Assembly (NCBI GenBank): GCA_007121695.1 | Contig: SKKC01000443.1 | Coordinates: 1 to 11,475 of the forward strand | Length of the DNA: 11,475 bases | Direction of reading: 5' to 3' | Origin: Spirochaetales bacterium | Lineage (GTDB): Bacteria > Spirochaetota > Spirochaetia > DSM-27196 > SKKC01 | In this document: piece after piece, positions 7,701-11,475 of the stretch | Numbering within the stretch: the first letter of the stretch is position 1 | Layout: every line of letters starts with the position of its first letter | The notes under the pieces: generated by a model | What the model was told of the DNA's origin: nothing | Databases searched by the model: none | Seen by the model: the letters and a program-made list of their open reading frames with translations, nothing else | Position numbers and translations under genes: made by a program

Positions 7701-7823
7701 GTGGACGGAATACTTCAGACCCATCCATCGAGTCCGTATATCCTTGTAGGGTCTGTCTGGGCTCCCATGCAGAGACTTCAGGAACAGTTGCATACATATC
7801 CGGCGGAGCGAAACTTCATGTAG
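4737..7823 (+). CDS. dnaE2: Error-prone DNA polymerase DnaE2 (ImuC)
   Basis: The protein is 1028 aa, the normal DnaE2 length. Domains run: PHP (about 1-270), polymerase palm/fingers (about 270-800), helix-hairpin-helix region, and C-terminal OB fold (about 915-980, VRYAGVVICRQ to GFVNLIV). The three catalytic aspartates are present: Asp375 and Asp377 in PPDIDLDIEH, and Asp522 in VDLLGLGALT. GRGSAANS (333-340) is the conserved nucleotide-binding motif. In the PHP domain the expected HxHS reads WVFT (9-12: PLWVFTNYSFL), so the first metal ligands are missing and PHP exonuclease activity is unlikely. TDRDGVYG (41-48) is conserved. DnaE2 carries out lesion bypass and induced mutagenesis with ImuA and ImuB. 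The start at 4737 is 3 nt after the imuB stop with no clear Shine-Dalgarno, suggesting translational coupling. A long antisense frame at 5742-7064 is a by-product of codon bias. Confidence 0.95.
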   Translation: METSFVPLWVFTNYSFLAAASHPEELVEQAAACGYDAVGITDRDGVYGIVRAYAEAKRQGITVLAGAQVTLEAGGRILLYPTTREGYGNLCELISCGRMRHAKGSCAVSQQELRAFSADLLCILVPDPVYPSRSVCDSLAGIFEHSLYVGVARQQRAEDALLEHRAREISDAYSVPLIATPAIRYHTIERRILHDVLACIRLGCTLDEAGSSLSPNAELYLPSFRRVASLYRDMPDAILETGRFRSRIDFNLARITYRYPTETLEGGQSVEERLRELTYAGAAQRYPRGIPADVQSQLHRELAIIEELAYGGYFLTMHRIVTYCRQQGILCQGRGSAANSAVCYCLGITAVDPVRMKLLFERFLSKERAEPPDIDLDIEHNRREEVIQFMYREYGRRHAAMVANVVRFRTRSAVREVGKVFGFPAVILDQMSRIASGRSISLAECSETVGLDRRDHRVKAFLHCCEQILRFPRHLSIHPGGFLLGSEAVNRLVPVEPATMPGRTVIQWDKYDVEEMNLFKVDLLGLGALTHLDMCFRLLKQHHGLDLGMNDIPAHDPGVFRMISRGDTVGVFQLESRAQIAMLPRMKPRSFYDIVIEISIVRPGPISGGMVHPYLRRRNGEEKVVYPHPSLKPVLEKTLGVPLFQEQVMKLAVVAASYSPGEADQLRRDMAAWRMEGRIEQHRERMIERMVSRGIDRRFAVQVFEQIKGFGEYGFPESHAASFALIAYSTAWMRFHYPDVFVCALLNAWPMGFYAPATIVSDAQRAGIEVRPVCIHRSEWYCTLESARTRQNTRARHAVRMGLRFVKYLGKSDYERIAHERPFLNWQDFVRKTGLPEHVRAALSESGAARDLNTDRRTALWHSYGAPVQSEEPIAFTDPTPVFRDLASYESTQWDYDAAMHSTRGHPIEHVRDALSAQRISDSAALMRKPEGTQVRYAGVVICRQKPETAGGTMFFTLEDESGFVNLIVRRAQQKRYRTLLLTQQFLGVDGILQTHPSSPYILVGSVWAPMQRLQEQLHTYPAERNFM

Positions 7824-7885
7824 TAATTCCGCCGTGAACAGGGTGCTTTACATGCGGACTGCGGCTGTGTTTGACTGGGAGCGCT

Positions 7886-8932
7886 ATGTACGGCACGACA
7901 CGGCTTTACATTCATACACATATTACAGGAGCATCTATCCGCAACAGGACACGAATAACTCTTTTTTCCATTTTGTCTGTACTGCTTTTCCTTGCAGCAT
8001 GCGGCAGCGGCGATTCGCAGGCCGCTTCCCTTCCACCCGTCGAATCCGATGGCAACCCGGTAGCAGTGGTCAACGGTCGTGAGGTTTCAAGAAGCCTCTT
8101 TGAGCGGCAGCTGCAGCAGCAAATGCAGATGTATCAGGCTCAGGGTATGCAGATTGACGCAGAGCAGCAGGCTATGCTCGAGGAACAGCTTGTCGATCAG
8201 CTGATCGCACGCGAGCTTGTGCTCCAGGATGGAGCCGCACGCGGCATAGCGCCGAGCGCAGAAGACGTGCAGGCCGAACTCGATGCAATACGCGCACAGT
8301 TTCCGAGCGAAGAGGCGTTTGAGGAAGCCCTCGCACAACAGAACCTCACCCTCGCTGAAATCGAACGGAACATCGCCGAACAGATCATTATCGAGGAGAT
8401 TCTCGAGTCGGATGTGCTCGCGGACGCCCGCGTAGACGAAGCTGCAGCGCGTGAGTTTTACGACGAGAATCCGTCGTTCTTTGAGACACCCGACCAGGTA
8501 CGAGCCAGCCATATTCTGGTTCTTACCCAGGGAGCTACCGACGACGAGCGCGCCGAGGCACGTGAAACAATCGAAATGATTCTCGGTCGACTGCAGGATG
8601 GCGAAAGCTTCGAAGAGCTTGCCCAGCAGTACTCTGAAGATGGAACCGCCCAGAGGGGAGGAGACCTCGGTTTCTTCGGTCGGGGTCAGATGGTAGACGA
8701 GTTCGAGCAGGCAGCATTCGACCTGGATGTTGGCCAGACAAGCGGAATTGTCGAAACCCAGTTCGGGTATCATATCGTTCGCGTTACGGACCGAATGGAC
8801 GCAGGAATACAGAGTTTCGACGAAGTCCAGGGACAGATAGAGCAGTTTCTCGGCCAGGAACAGCAGCAGAACGCATTCGAGTCGTATATTGAGCGACTTC
8901 GCGAAGCGGCCGACATAGAAATACTCCTGTAG
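7886..8932 (+). CDS. PpiC/SurA-like peptidyl-prolyl isomerase, predicted lipoprotein
   Basis: The protein is 348 aa from the ATG at 7886. A hydrophobic segment (ITLFSILSVLLF) ends in the lipobox LAAC, with the lipidated Cys at residue 39, so the protein is probably an envelope lipoprotein. A SurA N-terminal-like helical region (about 55-190, rich in Gln and Glu) precedes one parvulin domain (about 205-303: VRASHILVLTQ, FEELAQQYSED, GGDLGFFGRGQMV, GYHIVRV), then a C-terminal helix. It would assist folding of exported or outer-membrane proteins. With the 7886 start, 23 residues precede the hydrophobic core, which is long. A GGGAG lies only 4 nt upstream. A better AGGAG (7927-7931) sits 5 nt before an in-frame ATC at 7937 that would give an ideal signal peptide, so the start is uncertain. 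It lies 62 nt after dnaE2 on the same strand, so read-through is possible, but functional linkage to the mutasome is not implied. Confidence 0.88.
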   Translation: MYGTTRLYIHTHITGASIRNRTRITLFSILSVLLFLAACGSGDSQAASLPPVESDGNPVAVVNGREVSRSLFERQLQQQMQMYQAQGMQIDAEQQAMLEEQLVDQLIARELVLQDGAARGIAPSAEDVQAELDAIRAQFPSEEAFEEALAQQNLTLAEIERNIAEQIIIEEILESDVLADARVDEAAAREFYDENPSFFETPDQVRASHILVLTQGATDDERAEARETIEMILGRLQDGESFEELAQQYSEDGTAQRGGDLGFFGRGQMVDEFEQAAFDLDVGQTSGIVETQFGYHIVRVTDRMDAGIQSFDEVQGQIEQFLGQEQQQNAFESYIERLREAADIEILL

Positions 8933-8958
8933 GCGGCGGTACTGCGCCCGTCTCTTTT

Positions 8959-8992
8959 GCTCGGGTCACCACTTTTCAGGTGGCCTTTGAGC
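8959..8992. terminator. Hairpin in convergent intergenic region, possible bidirectional terminator
   Basis: GGTCACC (8964-8970) pairs with GGTGGCC (8979-8985), 7 bp with one G-T wobble and an 8-nt loop. An outer GCTC/GAGC (8959-8962 and 8989-8992) extends it. It lies 26 bp after the foldase stop and before the 3' end of the convergent adenosyltransferase gene. There is no clear T-tract on either strand, so intrinsic termination is not certain. Confidence 0.4.
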
Positions 8993-9049
8993 GAAAGGTC
9001 ACGGAACGAGCGGCCTTATGGTGTACGCGTTTTCGGAACGGCAGATCGT

Positions 9050-9625
9050 TTAAGAGGTGTGCGGCGCACAGGTCTGCTCGACGTAACGCGCCAGCACAAA
9101 CAGATAATCGGAAATCCGGTTCAGATATCGCTGACAGTCATACAGGTCGGTACGATACCTCGTCCGAATAAAGGACACGAGCGTCCGTTCGGCTCGACGG
9201 CATATCGAACGGGCCATGTCCAGTCGTGCGGATCCCTCGTGTTCGCCCGGAAGAATAAATCTGTCGCCTATGGTTGTCCGCGACATCAGATCCTTTTGAA
9301 GCGTTTCGATTCGTCGCCAGCTGTCTTCGTGTATGGGGGGAATCAGGGCGTAATTTTCATGGTTCGGAGCAGTCGCAACGAGTCCTCCGAGACTGATCAG
9401 TTCCTGCTGTATACCTTCAAGAACAGGCCCGAGTTGCGTATCTGCGGCGTACTGGTCGAGCCACGAACGCCCAAGTCCAAGCGCCGATGAAAGCTCATCT
9501 ATATCTCCGACCGCCGCGAAGGTAATATCGTCCTTGCTGTACTTTTCACCGGAATATATGAAGGAACTTCCGCCGTCCCCGCCGCGTGTCGTGACCTTTT
9601 CGAACTCGAATTCCTGTTCCGACAT
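9050..9625 (-). CDS. PduO-type ATP:cob(I)alamin adenosyltransferase
   Basis: The protein is 191 aa, typical for the single-domain PduO/MMAB family. Motifs seen: the N-terminal ATP-binding loop TTRGGDGGSSFIYSGEKYSKDD (about 12-33, in two blocks), GDIDELSSALG (40-50), SRTTIGDRFILPG (115-127), MARSICRRAERTLV (137-150, with the catalytic arginines and glutamate) and YLNRISDYLFVLAR (167-180). The enzyme transfers the adenosyl group of ATP to cob(I)alamin, giving coenzyme B12 for enzymes such as methylmalonyl-CoA mutase, ribonucleotide reductase or diol dehydratase. None of these partners is nearby. The start at 9625 is supported by GAGGA about 8 nt upstream. It lies 45 nt downstream of tRNA-Arg on the same strand and no separate promoter is obvious, so it may share that transcript. 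It could equally be called cobO, pduO or mmaB, so no symbol is assigned. Confidence 0.92.
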   Translation of the reverse strand: MSEQEFEFEKVTTRGGDGGSSFIYSGEKYSKDDITFAAVGDIDELSSALGLGRSWLDQYAADTQLGPVLEGIQQELISLGGLVATAPNHENYALIPPIHEDSWRRIETLQKDLMSRTTIGDRFILPGEHEGSARLDMARSICRRAERTLVSFIRTRYRTDLYDCQRYLNRISDYLFVLARYVEQTCAPHTS

Positions 9626-9655
9626 TCCGTTTTCCTCGTGATTACGTATTCGTGC

Positions 9656-9679
9656 CTGGCGCGAGGGGAACGCGCCCAG
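9656..9679 (-). other. Hairpin overlapping the 3' end of tRNA-Arg
   Basis: On the minus strand GGCGCG (9671-9676) pairs with CGCGCC (9658-9663) across a 7-nt loop, and CT/AG extends the stem past a bulged G. The left arm is the 3' acceptor strand of tRNA-Arg, so this fold and the tRNA acceptor stem exclude one another. No T-tract follows. It could affect tRNA 3' processing or read-through into the adenosyltransferase gene, or be chance G+C pairing. Confidence 0.35.
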
Positions 9680-9743
9680 AAGGATTCGAACCTTCGACCT
9701 ACTGCTTAGAAGGCAGTTGCTCTATCCCCTGAGCTATGGGCGC
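9671..9743 (-). tRNA. tRNA-Arg (anticodon UCU)
   Basis: This is a 73-nt class I cloverleaf on the minus strand. The acceptor is GCGCCCA/TGGGCGC with discriminator G, the D-arm GCTC-AGGGGATA-GAGC, and the anticodon arm ACTGC-CTTCTAA-GCAGT with anticodon TCT. The T-arm is GAAGG-TTCGAAT-CCTTC. All stems pair fully. CCA is not encoded, so it needs CCA-adding enzyme. It reads AGA codons. Confidence 0.97.
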
Positions 9744-9752
9744 AGAATGGAT

Positions 9753-9784
9753 CCTGTAGACGACGACGAATCATCGTCTACAGG
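9753..9784 (-). other. 14-bp hairpin with UUCG tetraloop in the leader of tRNA-Arg
   Basis: On the minus strand CCTGTAGACGATGA pairs with TCGTCGTCTACAGG around a TTCG loop. There are thirteen Watson-Crick pairs and one G-U pair. On the plus strand that pair would be a C-A mismatch and the loop CGAA, which favours a minus-strand RNA. It lies 9 nt before the 5' end of tRNA-Arg. No T-tract follows, so it is more likely a processing or stability element than a classical terminator. Confidence 0.6.
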
Positions 9785-9836
9785 TCGGGATCACAGTAAT
9801 GGAGTGCTCCGAAACGAGTCGAACGCGCCCACCACC

Positions 9837-9873
9837 AAAAATCGGCGGTACCTCCTACTATGCGTAGCCGCCG
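9837..9873 (-). terminator. Probable rho-independent terminator after the tRNA-Pro transcript
   Basis: On the minus strand CGGCGG (9868-9873) pairs with CCGCCG (9843-9848), with an inner CTAC/GTAG extension and a one-sided bulge, followed directly by A then five T (9837-9841). The stem is GC-rich and the T-run suits intrinsic termination of the RNA that starts at tRNA-Pro. The bulge makes it less than ideal. Confidence 0.5.
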
Positions 9874-9880
9874 TCCCGAT

Positions 9881-9948
9881 CTTCCAGCCGGGGAATCGAA
9901 CCCCGTCCGTTACCTGACTCGATTGCAACGGATGACCGTGCGCCGGAA
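9881..9948 (-). ncRNA. tRNA-like element, possibly a degenerate tRNA gene
   Basis: On the minus strand a 7-bp acceptor-like stem (TTCCGGC at 9942-9948 with GCTGGAA at 9882-9888, one G-U) closes a 68-nt segment that ends in a perfect T-arm (CGGGG-TTCGATT-CCCCG). The middle does not fold as normal D and anticodon arms. It gives either ACGG-TCAT-CCGT or a 5-bp stem CCGTT/AACGG with a 15-nt loop. The span before the T-arm is about 5 nt too short for a class I tRNA and no anticodon can be assigned. It lies 24 nt after tRNA-Pro and about 7 nt before the terminator-like stem. It could be a decayed tRNA, a tRNA-mimic RNA or a fragment left by recombination. Confidence 0.4.
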
Positions 9949-9972
9949 TACGTGCCACACGTGCACGTAGAG

Positions 9973-10045
9973 TCGGGATGAGAGGATTCGAACCTCCGAT
10001 CTCCTGCTCCCAAAGCAGGCGCCTTAGCCACTAGGCTACATCCCG
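9973..10045 (-). tRNA. tRNA-Pro (anticodon UGG)
   Basis: This is a 73-nt class I cloverleaf on the minus strand. The acceptor is CGGGATG/CATCCCG with discriminator A and the C1-G72 pair usual for bacterial tRNA-Pro. The D-arm is GCCT-AGTGGCTA-AGGC. The anticodon arm CCTGC-TTTGGGA-GCAGG has anticodon TGG. The T-arm is GGAGG-TTCGAAT-CCTCT with one G-U. CCA is not encoded. A near-consensus promoter lies directly upstream. Confidence 0.97.
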
Positions 10046-10055
10046 TGATTTCGGG

Positions 10056-10084
10056 AGTATAGCTATCACGGCACGACGGGTCAA
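10056..10084 (-). promoter_or_regulatory. tRNA-Pro promoter
   Basis: On the minus strand TTGACC (10079-10084) and TATACT (10056-10061) are exactly 17 bp apart. Transcription would begin near 10049, about 4 nt before the mature tRNA-Pro 5' end. This is the best sigma70-type promoter in the window and probably drives tRNA-Pro plus the tRNA-like element. Confidence 0.75.
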
Positions 10085-10093
10085 TGACATCTC

Positions 10094-10122
10094 TTCGACG
10101 AGCGAATGTAGTGTGCTATAGT
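10094..10122 (+). promoter_or_regulatory. Possible nth promoter
   Basis: TATAGT (10117-10122) is a good -10 lying 18 nt before the nth ATG. The -35 position at 17 bp spacing reads TTCGAC and is poor. Expected initiation near 10129 leaves a 12-nt leader without a clear Shine-Dalgarno. It faces away from the tRNA-Pro promoter. Confidence 0.35.
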
Positions 10123-10140
10123 CGCTGCGCGGGATACAGA

Positions 10141-10794
10141 ATGGAAAATCACGACACACGCTCGAACAACTACCTCAGGCTCATTCACGATCGGGTCATG
10201 AGCGAGTACCCTTCGACGGTAACGTTTCTGAACTATCGAAATGCCTTTGAACTTCTTATTGCGGTTATACTGTCCGCGCGAACCACCGATCAGTCTGTCA
10301 ACGAGGTCACTCCGACTCTGTTCGGCAAGTTTCCGACGCCGGAGAGCCTCGCGTCGGCTGAGTTGTCGATGCTCGAACAGATAGTTCACAAAACGGGGTT
10401 TTATCGCTCGAAGGCACGAAATATTCGTGCAACAGCACGGCAAATCGCGGAGAGCCACGGGGGCCTGGTGCCTTCGGACATGGATGCGCTGACTGCGTTG
10501 CCCGGGGTCGGACGGAAGACCGCTCATGTCATTCGCGGAACACTGTTTGGTCTGCCGTCGATTATCGTCGATACACATTTCGGTCGCGTCAGCAGGCGAC
10601 TGGGGCTTACTGCCGAAACCAATCCATTGAAGGTCGAGCGTGATCTGGAACAGATTATTCCACCCGAGCTGTCGCATTCCATGAGCATGCGCCTGAATAA
10701 ACACGGCCGCGTGTACTGCACGTCGCGAAAACCCAGGTGCGAGGCGTGCCCGCTGAGCGATGTATGCCCGAAGGTGGGAGTCGAAGACCCGTAG
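10141..10794 (+). CDS. nth: Endonuclease III (DNA glycosylase/AP lyase)
   Basis: The protein is 217 aa from the ATG at 10141, close to E. coli Nth (211 aa). The frame is open further upstream, but that stretch overlaps the promoter region and has no family similarity. The helix-hairpin-helix is LPGVGRKTAHVI, with the lyase lysine Lys126. The catalytic aspartate is Asp144 in IIVDTHFGRV. The C-terminal [4Fe-4S] loop is Cys193-X6-Cys200-X2-Cys203-X5-Cys209, all present. The enzyme removes oxidised pyrimidines and nicks the abasic site in base-excision repair. One oddity is that the family motif LSAQxTD reads LSARTTD, so Arg47 replaces the glutamine (Gln41 in E. coli) that fills the gap left by the flipped base. 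The gene is divergent from tRNA-Pro and convergent with the dihydroorotate dehydrogenase gene, 13 nt apart. Confidence 0.93.
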   Translation: MENHDTRSNNYLRLIHDRVMSEYPSTVTFLNYRNAFELLIAVILSARTTDQSVNEVTPTLFGKFPTPESLASAELSMLEQIVHKTGFYRSKARNIRATARQIAESHGGLVPSDMDALTALPGVGRKTAHVIRGTLFGLPSIIVDTHFGRVSRRLGLTAETNPLKVERDLEQIIPPELSHSMSMRLNKHGRVYCTSRKPRCEACPLSDVCPKVGVEDP

Positions 10795-10807
10795 GTATCC
10801 GGGGCTG

Positions 10808-11475
10808 TTATTGATCGAGCAAGGACCCTATTCCGGCTACCGAGGTCACACCATGCTCGTGCATAAACGCCCTGATACCTTCAAGCGTTCTGCCCGTAAC
10901 CGTCGGGTCAACGAAGTTCGCCGTGCCGACCTGCACGGCCGCCGCACCGGCAAGCAGATATTGCAGTGCACTGTCCGGGCCATCTATTCCACCGATAGCA
11001 ATGACGGGAATGGATACCGCACGCGATACCCGGTATACGATAGCGACACCGACCGGGAGGACGGCAGGCCCGGACAAGCCTCCGGTTTTTCCAGGCAGGA
11101 CACTACGGCGCTTGTCGACATCGATAACCATGCCCACCAGCGTATTCATGGCGCTCAGACCATCCGCCCCGGCGTCTTCGGCAGCTCGTGCGATTTCGGT
11201 AATATCGGTAACGTTTGGTGTCAGCTTCACGATAATCGGTTTGTCGGTCACTGCACGGACGTTTCGCGTAACGGTCGCGACCATGTCCGCATTACCTCCG
11301 ATAGACAGCCCGCCTTTTTTCACGTTCGGACAGGAGACATTCAACTCGTATCCGGCAAGCGGTGCGTGCTCGTCGAGCCATGCGACCGTTCGGGCGTAGT
11401 CGTCTTCCGTGTTCCCTGCAACATTCACGAATGTGCTGCACCGGAGCCCCGAGAGGAAGGGGTATTTTTCGGTGG
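10808..11475 (-). CDS. pyrD: Dihydroorotate dehydrogenase, class 1B catalytic subunit (partial, N-terminus outside window)
   Basis: About 221 C-terminal residues are present. The frame is open to the right edge (upstream residues EKYPFLSGLRC then TFVNVAG, as in the family), so a GTG at 11428 is internal. FMN-barrel motifs: ELNVSCPNVKKGG with the active-site cysteine of class 1 enzymes, IIVKLTPNV with the FMN-contacting lysine, GMVIDVDKRRSVLP, GGLSGPAVLPVGVAIVY, and the phosphate-binding AIGGIDGPDSALQYLLAGA-AAVQVGTANF. The cysteine rather than serine base separates it from class 2 (quinone-linked). The GMVIDVD...GGLSGPA wording is that of class 1B, which works with the PyrK iron-sulfur/FAD subunit to pass electrons to NAD+. 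PyrK is expected upstream, outside the window. The reaction is the fourth step of pyrimidine synthesis, dihydroorotate to orotate. Its stop lies 13 nt from that of nth, with no hairpin between. Confidence 0.92.
   Translation of the reverse strand, partial: TEKYPFLSGLRCSTFVNVAGNTEDDYARTVAWLDEHAPLAGYELNVSCPNVKKGGLSIGGNADMVATVTRNVRAVTDKPIIVKLTPNVTDITEIARAAEDAGADGLSAMNTLVGMVIDVDKRRSVLPGKTGGLSGPAVLPVGVAIVYRVSRAVSIPVIAIGGIDGPDSALQYLLAGAAAVQVGTANFVDPTVTGRTLEGIRAFMHEHGVTSVAGIGSLLDQ

Noticed and set aside
8734..8745. A CCAGACAAG match to half of the candidate LexA box, inside the foldase gene.
   Set aside because: Only one half-site is present, in coding sequence and with no promoter. Expected by chance.
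9786..9879. A possible long-variable-arm (class II or selenocysteine) tRNA on the minus strand, suggested by TCGGGA/TCCCGA ends and a GTTCGACT segment.
   Set aside because: The T-stem would be mostly unpaired, its distance from the acceptor is wrong, and no anticodon arm forms. The left part is better explained as a terminator stem.
9717..9917. A short plus-strand open frame across tRNA-Arg and the intergenic RNA region.
   Set aside because: It reads antisense through a certain tRNA gene and structured RNA, with no ribosome site and no recognisable protein.
9753..9948. A tmRNA or permuted tmRNA, or an SRP RNA, between the two tRNA genes.
   Set aside because: There is no tag reading frame ending in an ALAA-type sequence, no GGGG...CTCC acceptor, no GGAAGCAGCC-type SRP motif, and the span is too short for tmRNA.

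Overview
The window looks like ordinary chromosome from a Gram-negative-type bacterium. G+C is mid-to-high 50s by eye. The periplasmic-type PpiC/SurA protein carries a lipobox signal peptide, the dihydroorotate dehydrogenase is class 1B, and the tRNA genes do not encode CCA. I cannot fix the phylum from sequence alone. A free-living spirochaete or another deep Gram-negative lineage would fit, but this is a guess. No insertion sequences, phage genes, integrases or CRISPR arrays are visible.

Layout: (1) Positions 1-1086 (+) hold the 3' part of a THUMP-domain RNA methyltransferase gene. It converges on, and overlaps by 29 bp, trmJ (1058-1876, -), a SPOUT tRNA 2'-O-methyltransferase. (2) Positions 1877-1971 are a compact divergent promoter region with back-to-back -35 elements and a perfect 9-2-9 palindrome lying between the -35 and -10 of lexA. 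(3) Positions 1972-7823 (+) are one tightly packed operon, lexA-imuA-imuB-dnaE2. This is the known SOS mutagenesis cassette (the mutasome): the LexA repressor, a RecA-like accessory protein, a catalytically dead Y-family polymerase homologue and an error-prone C-family polymerase. (4) Positions 7886-8932 (+) encode a parvulin-type foldase lipoprotein. (5) Positions 9050-10045 (-) carry a PduO-type cobalamin adenosyltransferase gene and, upstream on the same strand, tRNA-Arg(UCU), a strong UUCG hairpin, a terminator-like structure, a tRNA-like element and tRNA-Pro(UGG) with a near-consensus promoter. (6) Positions 10141-10794 (+) are nth (endonuclease III), convergent with a class 1B dihydroorotate dehydrogenase gene that runs off the right edge (10808-11475, -).

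How the genes work together: the central four genes form a self-contained damage-inducible translesion synthesis module. LexA, itself encoded first, probably represses the whole operon from the single palindrome. On RecA-stimulated LexA self-cleavage, ImuA, ImuB and DnaE2 would be made together, with ImuB as clamp-binding hub and DnaE2 as the active polymerase. The flanking genes are housekeeping: tRNA modification, envelope protein folding, cofactor activation, base-excision repair and pyrimidine synthesis.

The least explained parts are the palindrome, which does not match the LexA boxes I know, the apparently leaderless lexA transcript, and the structured RNA stretch between the two tRNA genes. 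That stretch holds a 68-nt tRNA-like fold with a perfect T-arm but no normal D or anticodon arm.
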